Shown: positions 33,941 to 42,956 of the stretch, piece by piece | How the letters are laid out: every line of letters begins with the position of its first letter | Position numbering within the stretch: the stretch's first letter is position 1 | Assembly: GCF_017874715.1 (NCBI RefSeq) | Contig: NZ_JAGGLR010000007.1 | Span: 124,001 to 188,000, forward strand | Direction: 5' to 3' | Origin: Streptomyces iranensis | Lineage (GTDB): Bacteria; Actinomycetota; Actinomycetes; Streptomycetales; Streptomycetaceae | DNA: 64,000 bases | The notes under the pieces: generated by a model | What the model was told of the DNA's origin: nothing | Database searches by the model: none | What the model saw: the letters and a program-made list of their open reading frames with translations, nothing else | Position numbers and translations under genes: made by a program

Positions 33941-34621
33941 ATGCAACGACCCACCGGGAAGCGGCTTCAGCAGACCAGCATGCAGGCGAGGGTCGCCGAA
34001 GAGCTGCGGCAGATGATCATCAGTGGTGAGTTGCCGCCCCGCTCCAGCCTCTCCGAGATGGCGCTGTCCGAGACCTTCGGCGTCAGCCGGACGCCCATTC
34101 GCGAGGCCCTCAAACAGCTCCAGATCGAGGGCCTGGTCGAGGTGCGGCCACGGGTCGGCACGTTCGTCGCCGTACCGTCCCGGCGCGAGCTCACCGAGCT
34201 GTTCCAGATGAAGGAGCTGCTGGAGGGCGCCGCCGCCCGGCTGCTCGCCTTCCGCGGGAACGTACCGGAAGTGGAGCGGCTCGAGGCCAATATGAAGGCC
34301 GCCGACGCGGCCGTCCGGGACGGCGACGCCGAGCAGTACGCGGCGCTGGTCCACGAGTTCCACGATCTGATCGTGGTGGGCGCGGACAACAGCAAGCTGG
34401 AGGCGCACTACCGCACCCTGATGAACCAGCTGGCCTACGCCCGGCTGGTACGCACCTCGCTCTCCCGGCCCGGCCGGCTGGACGAGTCCGACGATGAGCA
34501 CCATCGCGTCCTCAATCTGATCCGGGCCAAGGACGGCGACGGCGCGGAGCGGGTGATGCGGGAGCATGTACGGATGAGCCACCAGGCCCTGATGGCGGGC
34601 ATGGACGAGCGCCGGGCCTGA
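33941..34621 (+). CDS. GntR-family (FCD subfamily) regulator
   Basis: A 226-aa regulator. The winged HTH covers about 13-80 (LRQMIISGELPPRSSLSEMALSETFGVSRTPIREALKQLQIEGLVEVRP). The FCD ligand domain with helices and metal-binding His/Asp residues covers 90-220 (HEFHDLIV, DEHHRVLNLI, MREHVRMSH). The ATG at 33941 is preferred to 33875 because a promoter hexamer pair lies between them and the upstream ATG falls inside a palindrome. It is the last gene of the catabolic locus and the likely pathway-specific repressor, with an organic acid or pathway intermediate as inducer. Confidence 0.88.
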   Translation: MQRPTGKRLQQTSMQARVAEELRQMIISGELPPRSSLSEMALSETFGVSRTPIREALKQLQIEGLVEVRPRVGTFVAVPSRRELTELFQMKELLEGAAARLLAFRGNVPEVERLEANMKAADAAVRDGDAEQYAALVHEFHDLIVVGADNSKLEAHYRTLMNQLAYARLVRTSLSRPGRLDESDDEHHRVLNLIRAKDGDGAERVMREHVRMSHQALMAGMDERRA

Positions 34622-34862
34622 CGGGGCGGTTCATCGGCGAGGGCGCCTTCGACGAGGTGGGGTGCCGGAGTGCAGCCGCCCGGACACGGTGAGCACACGC
34701 AGGTCTCGGCGCCGGGTGTACCGGGGGCCCGGAGCCCGATCCTGTCGTACGTTGGCAGAAGACCCGGGTGGCGGCCCACATCCCGCGCGGGGTCGTGACC
34801 GGCATGGTCTTGAGGAAACCGGGCTCGGGGAGAACCGATCGCCGAAGACCAGGACGAAGACC

Positions 34863-37148
34863 ATGAACGATGTGCGCAGACGTACGGTGCTCGCCGCGGC
34901 CGGGGGGACGGCCATCGCGGGCAAGGCCGCGGCCGCCCATGCCCAGGCCCCGCCCGGCCCCTCCGCCGGCCAGGCCCGGCCGGGGCGGGAACCCGGCCCG
35001 TACGAGACCAGGATCCAGGCGCTGATGGCGCGGATGTCCGTCGACGAGAAGCTCGGCCAGCTCCAGCAGCTCGCCTGGACCGGCGCCACCGGGCCCGGTG
35101 GCGGGCAGACCGCCGCCGCGGAGAAGGCGGCCCGCAGGGGCAGGCTCGGCTCCGTGCTCAACATCTACGGGGCCCGCACCACCAACACGCTCCAGCGGAT
35201 GGCCGTCGAGGAGTCCCGGCTGGGCATTCCGCTGATCTTCGGGCTCGATGTCATCCATGGCATGTGGACCACCTTCCCGATCCCCCTCGCCCAGGCCGCC
35301 GCCTTCGATCCCGCGGTGGCCGAGTGGGACGCGGAGGTGTCGGCGCGGGAGGCCCGCTCCAACGGGGTGCACTGGGCGTTCTCGCCGATGATGGACGTCA
35401 CCCATGAACCGCGCTGGGGGCGGATCGCCGAGGGCGACGGCGAGGACCCGTATCTGGCGGCGCGGCTAGCGGCCGCCAAGACCCACGCCTACCAGGGCGA
35501 TGACCTGCGCTCCCGGCGCCACCTCGCGGCCTGCGCCAAGCACATGATCGCCTACGGGGGCGTCGAGGGAGGCCGCGACTACAACACGGTGGATGTCTCC
35601 GAGGCCCGGCTGCGCAACTTCTACCTCCCCCCGTTCCGGGCGGCCGCGGACGCCGGGGTGGCCACCGTCATGGCGAGCTTCAACACCGTCAGTGGGGTCC
35701 CCGCCCACGGCTACCGGCATGCGCTGACCGAGATCCTCAAGGAGGAGTGGGACTTCGGCGGCTTCGTCGTCAGCGACTACAACGGCGTTCAGGAAATGAT
35801 CGTCCACGGCTACGCCGCCGACCGCTCCGACGCCGCCCGGCTGGCCTTCAACGCCGGGATCGACATGGAGATGGCCAGCACCACCATCAATGAGTACGGC
35901 AAGCGGCTGCTGCGCAGGGGTGAGATCACCACCGAGCGGCTGGACGACGCGGTGGCCCGCATCCTGCGGCTGAAGTTCCGGCTCGGGCTCTTCGAGCACC
36001 CCTACGCGGACGAGGACAGGGCGATCGCCGGGCCCACGAAGGCGTCCCGGGCGGCGGCCCGTGAGGCGGCCGGGCGCACCATGGTGCTGCTCAAGAACGA
36101 GAAGTCCACGCTCCCGCTGGACAGATCGGGCTCCATCGCCGTCGTCGGCCCCTTCGCCGACTCCACCGATCTGCGCGGCTCCTGGGCCGGGACCTGGGCC
36201 GAGAAGTTCCGCCCGGTCACCGTGCTGGACGCGGTCAAGGACGCGGCACCGAAGGCCCGGATCAGCCATGTCGAGGGCGTGGACGCCTCCGGCCGGAACA
36301 CCCGGGGCATCGCACGGGCGGCCTCGGCGGCGAGGGCGACCGATGTGACCGTGGTGGTGGTCGGTGAGCCGGCGACGCTCAGCGGGGAGGCGTCCGTGCG
36401 CAGCGACCTCGGCCTGCCCGGCCGGCAGGAGCGGCTGATCTCCGCGATCGCGGACACCGGCGCGCCGTTCGTGGTGGTGCTGCTCAGCGGACGTCCGCTG
36501 ACGATGGAGGGCTGGCTGGACCGCACGCCCGCCGTGCTGCAGGCGTGGCATCCGGGGATCGAGGGCGGCAACGCCATCGCGGATGTGCTCTTCGGCACCG
36601 TGAACCCCGGTGGCAAGCTCCCCGTGACCTTCCCGCGCACGGTCGGGCAGATCCCCATCTACTACAACCACGAGAACACCGGACGCCCCTACGACCGGGC
36701 CAACCACTACACCTCCAAGTACCTCGACCTGGCCAACGGGCCCCAGTTCCCCTTCGGCCACGGCCTCAGCTACACCACCTTCGACATCGGCGAACCCCGG
36801 CTCAGCGTCAGCCGCATCCGGGCCGAGGCGCTGCGCAAGGGCGACACCGTCGAGGTCGCGGTGGCGGTGCGCAACACCGGGCGGCGCAAGGGCGATGAGG
36901 TGGTGCAGCTGTACATCCGCGATCCGGTGGCGAGCATCGTGCAACCGGTGCGCAGGCTCAGTGGCTTCCGCCGGGTCGGCCTCGGTCCGGGGAAGGCCAC
37001 CACGGTCCGGTTCCGGCTGAGCGCCGAGGAGCTGGGCTTCTGGACCCAGGACCCGCACGGCCGGTTCCTGCTGCAGAAGGGCGAGATCCGGGTCTTCGCG
37101 GGCAACAGCTCGCTGGCCAAGCGGGGCCGCACCCTCACCATCACCTGA
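34863..37148 (+). CDS. Secreted GH3 beta-glucosidase-type hydrolase
   Basis: A 761-aa exported glycosidase. MNDVRRRTVLAAAGGTAIAG is a Tat-type signal with a twin-arginine, so it is probably exported folded. The GH3 N-domain carries the nucleophile Asp in FVVSDYNGV near residue 303 and KHMIAYGG-type sugar-binding residues. The (alpha/beta)6 sandwich domain (IAVVGPFADS...LLSGRPLTM) and C-terminal fibronectin-like domain (GHGLSYTTF...VRNTGRRKGDEVVQLY) complete a full-length BglX-like protein. The ATG at 34863 gives the signal directly. Likely substrate: beta-glucosides or xylosides from plant polysaccharide. Confidence 0.92.
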   Translation: MNDVRRRTVLAAAGGTAIAGKAAAAHAQAPPGPSAGQARPGREPGPYETRIQALMARMSVDEKLGQLQQLAWTGATGPGGGQTAAAEKAARRGRLGSVLNIYGARTTNTLQRMAVEESRLGIPLIFGLDVIHGMWTTFPIPLAQAAAFDPAVAEWDAEVSAREARSNGVHWAFSPMMDVTHEPRWGRIAEGDGEDPYLAARLAAAKTHAYQGDDLRSRRHLAACAKHMIAYGGVEGGRDYNTVDVSEARLRNFYLPPFRAAADAGVATVMASFNTVSGVPAHGYRHALTEILKEEWDFGGFVVSDYNGVQEMIVHGYAADRSDAARLAFNAGIDMEMASTTINEYGKRLLRRGEITTERLDDAVARILRLKFRLGLFEHPYADEDRAIAGPTKASRAAAREAAGRTMVLLKNEKSTLPLDRSGSIAVVGPFADSTDLRGSWAGTWAEKFRPVTVLDAVKDAAPKARISHVEGVDASGRNTRGIARAASAARATDVTVVVVGEPATLSGEASVRSDLGLPGRQERLISAIADTGAPFVVVLLSGRPLTMEGWLDRTPAVLQAWHPGIEGGNAIADVLFGTVNPGGKLPVTFPRTVGQIPIYYNHENTGRPYDRANHYTSKYLDLANGPQFPFGHGLSYTTFDIGEPRLSVSRIRAEALRKGDTVEVAVAVRNTGRRKGDEVVQLYIRDPVASIVQPVRRLSGFRRVGLGPGKATTVRFRLSAEELGFWTQDPHGRFLLQKGEIRVFAGNSSLAKRGRTLTIT

Positions 37149-37201
37149 GCCCGGATACCCCCGCCCGTCAGCGACGTCACAGCGCGGCGGCCGAATTACT
37201 T

Positions 37202-37223
37202 GTAGGGTGCATGCTGACCCTAC
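37202..37223. promoter_or_regulatory. Palindrome GTAGGGT-N8-ACCCTAC
   Basis: Seven-bp perfect arms (37202-37208, 37217-37223) about 120 nt before the transporter start. Probable operator of an unidentified regulator; no regulator gene is adjacent. Confidence 0.6.
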
Positions 37224-37341
37224 GCACCCGGAAGACGCCCTTGATGACCGCCGCGCCCTGGCCCTCGACCACCACGACGAGCGGACGAGACCCCGCGGCA
37301 CCCCGCGCGGGCGGCTCCGGCCGCGGTGGGGCGGAGGCGCA

Positions 37342-38262
37342 GTGGGCGGTGTGATCACCGGCTTCGGTGTCATCGCGACCATCATCGTCACCGGCTATGT
37401 CATCGGGCGCCGCCGCTCTTTGGGCGTCCACGGCCGCGAGGTGCTCACCAAGCTCTCCTTCGATGTGGCCTCCCCCGCGCTGCTGTTCACCACGCTCTCC
37501 AAGGCCGACCTCTCCGCCGTCGTCTCCACACCGCTGCTGGTGACGGCCCTGAGCACGTTCGTGGTCGCGGGCACGTTCGTGGCCGTCGGCGCCGTACGGC
37601 GGTGGAGCGTCGGCCGGACGACGATCGGCGCGCTGTGCGCGAGCTATGTGAACGCGGGCAACCTCGGCATCCCCATCGCGATGTACGTCCTGGGCGACGC
37701 GAGCCTGATCGCCCCGGTGCTGCTCTTCCAGCAGCTCGTCATGACCCCGATCGCGCTGACGGTCATCGACCTCTCCCGCCCCGATACGCGCCCCTCGCTG
37801 ATCCGCAGGCTGACCAGCCCGTTCCGGAACCCCATCGTGATCGGCTCGCTGTCCGGTGTCCTGGTGTCCGCCACGGGCTGGCGGATCCCCGGGCCGGTCA
37901 TGGAACCGCTCTCGCTGCTGGGCGGCATGGCCGTGCCCGCCGTACTGCTGGCCTTCGGGATCTCGCTGCCGGGCAGTCAGCTCCCCGGGCGCGGCGAGGA
38001 GCGCGGGCCGGTGCTGCTGTCGGTGGCGCTGAAGTCCTTCGCCCAGCCGGTGGTGGCGTGGGCCATCGCGGCGGGTGTGTTCCGACTGAGCGGCCCGGCG
38101 CTGTTCGCCGCCGTCGTCACCTCCGCGCTACCGGCGGCTCAGAACCTGTTCACCTACGCCTCCCGGTATCAGACCGCCACCGTCCTGGCCCGTGAGTCGA
38201 TCCTGCTGTCCACCCTGCTCGCGCCGCCGGTGCTGATGACGGTGGCCGCGCTGCTGGGCTGA
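37342..38262 (+). CDS. AEC-family transporter (auxin efflux carrier type)
   Basis: A protein of about 306 aa with around ten TM segments in the two-repeat AEC layout: IVTGYVIGRR, TKLSFDVASPALLFTTLS, YVNAGNLGIPIAMYVLGD, LLAFGISLPGSQLPG and PAAQNLFTYASRYQ. AEC proteins export or exchange carboxylates such as malate/malonate or indole acids. The start is uncertain: GTG 37342 (GGAGG 4 nt upstream) or GTG 37351; longer upstream frames encode charged residues unlike the family. The palindrome at 37202-37223 suggests specific control. Confidence 0.85.
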   Translation: MGGVITGFGVIATIIVTGYVIGRRRSLGVHGREVLTKLSFDVASPALLFTTLSKADLSAVVSTPLLVTALSTFVVAGTFVAVGAVRRWSVGRTTIGALCASYVNAGNLGIPIAMYVLGDASLIAPVLLFQQLVMTPIALTVIDLSRPDTRPSLIRRLTSPFRNPIVIGSLSGVLVSATGWRIPGPVMEPLSLLGGMAVPAVLLAFGISLPGSQLPGRGEERGPVLLSVALKSFAQPVVAWAIAAGVFRLSGPALFAAVVTSALPAAQNLFTYASRYQTATVLARESILLSTLLAPPVLMTVAALLG

Positions 38263-38522
38263 GCCCGGCCCCCGCGGCGGACACCCGGACCGGGCGTTCG
38301 CACCCGTGTGCCACGTCGTCAACCGGTCCGGAAGAACTTTGTTTGCCCCTGGAGGCCAAGGGCAGGCGGATATTCGTGCTTCGGACCGTAGGCACGCACC
38401 GCGGGAGCAGTCTGCAACGCTCCAGACCGCGGCGGCGCGCCAGTCCGCACGTCCCCGTGAACCTCCCGCGATGCACTCCCGGTCCCAGGTGACCCGTCAG
38501 CCCATCGCAGGAGGTGTGTTCC

Positions 38523-39341
38523 ATGACGACCGCGACGCAGGACATGACACGGCCCCAGACCGGCCCCACGAAGCACCCGCACGACGACGCGCCGGACACC
38601 GGCGCCGAGTTCGCGGAAATGGCCCGGCTCCCCGACGGCCCGGAGAAGGAGGCGCTGCGCCGCCGGGTGGTGGAGGCGTGGATGCCGATGGCCGAACGGC
38701 TGGCCCGGCAGTACCGCAACCGCGGCGAATCCCTGGAGGATCTGCAGCAAGTGGCCGCGCTCGGCCTGGTGAAGGCCGTCAAGCGGTACGACCCGGAACA
38801 CGGCACCGCCTTCGCCGGGTTCGCGGTGCCCACGATCGTCGGCGAGATCAAGCGCCACTTCCGGGACCACCTGTGGGTGCTGCACGTCCCCCGCCGGGTC
38901 CAGGAACTGCGCAACCGGGTGCGGGCCGCCCACCGCGAGCTGTCCCACGGGGTGGACGACCGGCCGCCGCGGGCCCAGGAGATCGCCGAGCGGACCGGGC
39001 TTACCGAGAAGGAGGTGCGCGCCGGCATGGAGGCCATGGGCAGCTTCACCCCGCTCTCCCTGGACGCCCAGCTGACCGGCGCCGACGACGGCTACTCGCT
39101 GGCGGACACGCTCGGCGCCCAGGAGCCCGCGTACGATCGGGTGGTGGAGCGCGAGGCCGTGCGCCCCGGTCTCAGCCGGCTCCCCGACCGGGAGCGGCAG
39201 ATCCTCTACATGCGTTTCTTCTGCGATATGACACAGAGCCGGATCGCCGAGCAGCTGGGCATCTCCCAGATGCACGTCTCACGGCTCATCAACCGCACCT
39301 GCTCCTCCCTGCGCGCTCAGGCGCTCGCGGAGGCCAACTGA
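38523..39341 (+). CDS. SigB/SigF/SigG-family RNA polymerase sigma factor
   Basis: A 272-aa group 3 sigma factor. Region 2 is LARQYRNRGESLEDLQQVAALGLVKAVKRYDPEHG followed by FAGFAVPTIVGEIKRHFRD; region 3 is near 140-190; region 4 is LPDRERQILYMRFFCDMTQSRIAEQLGISQMHVSRLINR. Streptomyces encode many such stress sigma factors, usually held by anti-sigma kinases; none is adjacent. AGGAGG lies 8 nt before the ATG at 38523. Nearby genes (SDR, F420 oxidoreductases, DUF2267, DUF308) are of the type often seen in stress regulons. Confidence 0.93.
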   Translation: MTTATQDMTRPQTGPTKHPHDDAPDTGAEFAEMARLPDGPEKEALRRRVVEAWMPMAERLARQYRNRGESLEDLQQVAALGLVKAVKRYDPEHGTAFAGFAVPTIVGEIKRHFRDHLWVLHVPRRVQELRNRVRAAHRELSHGVDDRPPRAQEIAERTGLTEKEVRAGMEAMGSFTPLSLDAQLTGADDGYSLADTLGAQEPAYDRVVEREAVRPGLSRLPDRERQILYMRFFCDMTQSRIAEQLGISQMHVSRLINRTCSSLRAQALAEAN

Positions 39342-39480
39342 GCCGGTCGCCACGTTGCGCCGCTGGAACGATGTGCATCGCCTTAGCGGGTGACCGTGGC
39401 GCCGTGGGGGGCTACGGCTCCCCCGGCGGGCTGCGAGGGTCGGGGCGGCGGGTGACGGACCAACGAAGGAGACCGAGCCA

Positions 39481-40320
39481 GTGAACAGCAATCCCGATCG
39501 TCCTCCTCCGGTGCGCGTCCCGGAACTCCTCAAGGGGCAGAAGGCGCTGGTGACCGGGGCGAACTCGGGGATCGGAAAGGCCACCGCGATCGCGCTGGGA
39601 CGCTCCGGCGCCGATGTGGTGGTCAACTACGCCAGCGACCGGCCGGCCGCCGAGGCCGTCGTCGCCGAGATCCAGAGCCACGGTGTGCGGGCCTATGCCC
39701 ATCAGGCGGATGTGTCCCAGGAGGACCAGGTCACCGACCTGGTGTCCACCATGGTCGACCGCCTGGGCACCATCGACATCCTCGTCGCCAACGCGGGACT
39801 CCAGCGGGACGCGCCCACCACCGAGATGACGCTCGAGCAGTGGCAGAAGGTCATCTCCGTCAACCTCACCGGCCAGTTCCTGTGCGCCCGGGAGGCCATC
39901 AAGGAGTTCCTGCGGCGCGGTGTGGTCCCGGAGGTGTCGCGGGCGGCCGGGAAGGTCATCTGCATGAGCTCGGTGCACCAGACCATCCCCTGGGCCGGCC
40001 ATGTGAACTACGCGTCGTCCAAGGGCGGTGTGGCGATGCTGACGCAGACCCTGGCCCAGGAGTTCGCACCCCATAAGATCCGGGTGAACGCGATCGCGCC
40101 GGGCGCCATCAAGACCCCGATCAACCGCGACGCCTGGCAGACCCCCGAGGCGCGCGACTCCCTCCTGCGGCTCATCCCGTACGGCCGCGTGGGCGACACC
40201 CTGGACATCGCCAACGCCGCCGTCGTCCTGGCCTCCGACCTGTGCGACTACGTGGTGGGCACCACCCTCTACGTGGACGGCGGCATGACCCTCTTCCCGG
40301 GCTTCGCCACGGGCGGCTGA
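39481..40320 (+). CDS. SDR-family glucose 1-dehydrogenase-like oxidoreductase
   Basis: A 279-aa classical short-chain dehydrogenase. The cofactor motif TGANSGIGKATAIALG, the NAG motif (VANAGLQ), catalytic Ser in MSSVHQ and YASSKGG (YxxxK) are intact, with the C-terminal YVDGGMTLFPGF typical of glucose-1-dehydrogenase-annotated stress SDRs. The substrate may be glucose or another polyol. GTG 39481 has GAAGGAGA upstream. It follows the sigma factor by 139 nt and may be one of its targets. Confidence 0.9.
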   Translation: MNSNPDRPPPVRVPELLKGQKALVTGANSGIGKATAIALGRSGADVVVNYASDRPAAEAVVAEIQSHGVRAYAHQADVSQEDQVTDLVSTMVDRLGTIDILVANAGLQRDAPTTEMTLEQWQKVISVNLTGQFLCAREAIKEFLRRGVVPEVSRAAGKVICMSSVHQTIPWAGHVNYASSKGGVAMLTQTLAQEFAPHKIRVNAIAPGAIKTPINRDAWQTPEARDSLLRLIPYGRVGDTLDIANAAVVLASDLCDYVVGTTLYVDGGMTLFPGFATGG

Positions 40321-40366
40321 GCGGAGGCCGGGGCGCGGCGGGCGGAGTTCGGGAAGACTGGCGCGC

Positions 40367-41008
40367 ATGCCCGAGACCCCGGTTTCCCTCATCCACCCCG
40401 TGCCCTACTACGCCCAGTGGGAGTCGCCCGGCCTGGTGCCCGGCATCATCGCGGGCACCCTGTCGGCGGCCGACGATCCGCTGTGGCAGAAGTCCGGGGC
40501 CGCGAGCCCGGAGGAGTACGCCTTCTGGTCGTGGCGGCTGTGCGGGATGGCGTGTCTGCGCATGGCGCTGGACCACTGGCGCGGCACCGCGCCACCCGCG
40601 GTGACACTCGCCGAGGAGTGTGTCGAGGCGGGGGCGTACGTGCGCCATCCGGACCGGGTGGACGGGCTTGTCTATGCCCCGTTCGCCGCCTACGCGCGAC
40701 GGCGCTGGGAGCTGTTCGCCGAGTCCCGGCCCCAGCTTCCGGCCGAGGAGCTGCCAGGACATCTCGCGGCCGGGCGGCTCGCGATGCTGTCCGTCCACCC
40801 CTCCCTCCGCGCCCTGGACCCGCGGCCGCCGCACCGGGGTGGCCATCTGGTGCTGGCCGTCGGCGCCACCCCGGACCATCTTCTCGTGCACAACCCGTCG
40901 GGCTTCCCGGACGGCTCCCAGCGCTTCGCCGAGGTCCCCTGGGGCGACCTCGGGCGGTTCTACGCGGGGCGCGGTGTCCTCCTCGGTCCGGGCGAGTCCC
41001 GGTCGTAG
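40367..41008 (+). CDS. C39-family cysteine peptidase-like protein
   Basis: A 213-aa papain-like C39 protein without signal peptide or transporter domain. WRLCGMACLRMALDH near 65 contains the candidate nucleophilic Cys, RGGHLVLAVG near 163 the His, and LLVHNPSG the downstream Asn. Stand-alone C39-like proteins are common in Streptomyces and their substrates are unknown. It is not next to a peptide export system, so bacteriocin leader cleavage is unlikely. Confidence 0.8.
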   Translation: MPETPVSLIHPVPYYAQWESPGLVPGIIAGTLSAADDPLWQKSGAASPEEYAFWSWRLCGMACLRMALDHWRGTAPPAVTLAEECVEAGAYVRHPDRVDGLVYAPFAAYARRRWELFAESRPQLPAEELPGHLAAGRLAMLSVHPSLRALDPRPPHRGGHLVLAVGATPDHLLVHNPSGFPDGSQRFAEVPWGDLGRFYAGRGVLLGPGESRS

Positions 41009-41133
41009 GGCCCGCGCCGGCCGGCCCGCCCGCCACCCGGCCGTGTCACTCGTGCGCGGCGTTGCGGTTTCCGCGCGGCCGGGTACCCATGTGGTTCACG
41101 TAGATCATCCACGCACCGTCCCAGGGAGCCGCA

Positions 41134-41961
41134 GTGAAGTTCGGCGTATCCACGTTCGTCACCGACCAGGGCATCCGGCCCGCCCCCTTGGGGCGGGCTC
41201 TGGAGGAGCGCGGTTTCGACGCGCTCTTCATCGCGGAGCACAGCCATATCCCGGTGGAGCGCCGTACCCCCTATCCGGGTGGCGGGGACCTGCCGGAGGT
41301 CTACTACCGCACCCTCGACCCGTTCGTGACACTGGCCGCGGTCGCCACGGTCACCCGGCGGCTGCTGCTGGGGACCGGTATCGCCCTGCTGGTGCAGCGG
41401 GATCCGATCACCACCGCGAGCGAAGTGGCCTCCCTCGACCTGATCTCGGACGGACGGGCCGTCTTCGGGGTCGGCGCGGGCTGGAACCGCGAGGAGATGG
41501 AGAACCACGGGACCGATCCATCCACCCGGGGCCGGCTGATGGACGAGCGGCTGCGGGCGATCCGCGAGCTTTGGACGAAGGAAAAGGCCGAGTTCCACGG
41601 GGAGTTCGTGAACTTCGACCCCGTCTTCCAGTGGCCCAAGCCGGTCCAGCGGCCGCATCCGCCGATCTATGTGGGTGGTGGCGGCGATGCCGCGTTCCGG
41701 CGGATCGCCGCCGTCGGCGACGCCTGGCTGGCCAACAGCGGATCCCCCGAGGAGCTGCGCCCGCAGATCGAGCGGATGCGCGAGGTGGCCGGCCGCGAGG
41801 TGCCGGTGACGCTGTACGCGATGCCCGAGGACGCCGAGGTGGCCGAGGGGTATCAGCGCATCGGTGTGGAGCGGGCGCTGTTCTATCTGCCGACGATGCC
41901 GGAGGCGGAGACGATCGCACGGCTGGACTCGATGGCCCGGATCGCCGCCCGGTTCCAGTGA
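41134..41961 (+). CDS. LLM-class F420-dependent oxidoreductase
   Basis: A 275-aa luciferase-fold protein of the TIGR03619 type: MKFGVSTFVTDQGIRPA start, AEHSHIPVERRTPYPGG, TGIALLVQRDPI, VFGVGAGWNREEMENHG and PPIYVGGGG near 185. These enzymes use deazaflavin F420 to reduce unsaturated or nitro compounds. The GTG at 41134 is the family start. A GGGTAC hexamer at 41081-41086 resembles a SigB-type -10, but its -35 is poor. The next gene, 17 nt on, is an F420/PPOX protein, so they are probably co-transcribed. Confidence 0.88.
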   Translation: MKFGVSTFVTDQGIRPAPLGRALEERGFDALFIAEHSHIPVERRTPYPGGGDLPEVYYRTLDPFVTLAAVATVTRRLLLGTGIALLVQRDPITTASEVASLDLISDGRAVFGVGAGWNREEMENHGTDPSTRGRLMDERLRAIRELWTKEKAEFHGEFVNFDPVFQWPKPVQRPHPPIYVGGGGDAAFRRIAAVGDAWLANSGSPEELRPQIERMREVAGREVPVTLYAMPEDAEVAEGYQRIGVERALFYLPTMPEAETIARLDSMARIAARFQ

Positions 41962-41977
41962 GGTGCCGGGGGTCGCG

Positions 41978-42409
41978 ATGCCGCAGTTGACGAGCGCGCA
42001 GGCGCGGGAGCGCTTCGCACGGGCCAGGCTGGCCCGGCTGGCCACGGTCGGCGCCGAGGACCGCCCGCATCTGGTGCCGGTGGTCTTCGCGCTGACCGGC
42101 GACACGGTGGTGACGGCCGTCGACCACAAGCCGAAGCGGACAACCCGGCTGAAGCGCCTGGACAACATCCGCGCCCACCCCGCCGTATGCCTCCTGGTGG
42201 ACGACTACGACGAGAACTGGGACCACCTGTGGTGGGCGCGCGCCGACGGCACGGCCCGCGTCCTGCCACCGGCCGACGAGTCGCCGGTGTCCTCGGATTA
42301 CGTCCGGCTGCTCGTGGACACCTACCCGGCCCAGTACCGGGACCGGGCGCCGTGCGGGCCGGTCGTGGAGATCACCGTAGGGCGGTGGAGCGGCTGGCGG
42401 GCCGGATGA
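41978..42409 (+). CDS. TIGR03668-type PPOX F420-dependent oxidoreductase
   Basis: A 143-aa split-barrel protein. LTSAQARERFARARLARLATVGAEDRPHLVPVVFAL is the start of the PPOX-class fold, with KRTTRLKRLDNIRAHPAVCLLVDDY in the middle and a C-terminal EITVGRWSGW strand. Members bind F420 or FMN and reduce small molecules. The ATG at 41978 follows the LLM gene by 17 nt. A short inverted repeat follows the stop at 42416-42429. Confidence 0.88.
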   Translation: MPQLTSAQARERFARARLARLATVGAEDRPHLVPVVFALTGDTVVTAVDHKPKRTTRLKRLDNIRAHPAVCLLVDDYDENWDHLWWARADGTARVLPPADESPVSSDYVRLLVDTYPAQYRDRAPCGPVVEITVGRWSGWRAG

Positions 42410-42430
42410 GCCCGTCCGCCCGTGGGCGGG

Positions 42431-42808
42431 TCAGCGCGCGGACTCCGCCATCCTCGCGAACTCGCTGCCCAGCTGGGACATGGCGTGGCCGTACTCCTCG
42501 GCGGAGACGGCCTCCCGGAGCGTGGCGAGGACCGCCCGGACACCCCGGTCGGCCTCCGGCTCGGACAGCCCGGTGCGCAGGTGCACCCTGCGGACCGACT
42601 CCTCGGGGTCGAAGATCTCCATCTCCCCGGGCCCGCGCCGAAGGGACTCCCGGAGGTGTCCGGGCAGCTCCTGGGCGAGCTCGCGGGCCTCGCCCGCGCT
42701 CAGGCGGGCCGCCAGGGTCTCGAGCGTGGCGCGGGTGACATCCGCCGCCTCCTGCCGTGACAGCTGGGTGCGGTCCGCCACCGTCTGGAAGAACTCCCGG
42801 TCGTCCAT
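42431..42808 (-). CDS. DUF2267 protein
   Basis: A 125-aa helical protein of PF10025. FFQTVADRTQLSRQEAADVTRATLETLAARLSAGEARELAQELPGHL is the family core, giving two similar helical halves. Function is unknown. The ATG at 42808 has a GGGAGG site. It is convergent with the PPOX gene and divergent from the DUF308 gene. Confidence 0.88.
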   Translation of the reverse strand: MDDREFFQTVADRTQLSRQEAADVTRATLETLAARLSAGEARELAQELPGHLRESLRRGPGEMEIFDPEESVRRVHLRTGLSEPEADRGVRAVLATLREAVSAEEYGHAMSQLGSEFARMAESAR

Positions 42809-42956
42809 GCGGGCCTCCCTATGACGCGCACCAGGACACGGCCTCACCACCACCTTGCCATGCGGTTCCACCGCCCGCGAGGCGCTGGAACCGGCACGGA
42901 GGGACGATGGATCTGTGGGCTACGGCCATCTTGTCCCCCCGAGGAGGTGGACGACC

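Noticed and set aside
26453..34621. Rut-type uracil pathway
   Set aside because: The LLM enzyme and reductase could suggest it, but no RutB/RutC/RutD/RutE-like set is present and the DUF1185 pair is not part of that pathway.
38341..38373. SigB-type promoter (GTTT...GGATAT) before the sigma factor gene
   Set aside because: The spacing is wrong (over 20 nt) and the closer GGGCAG hexamer matches the consensus poorly.
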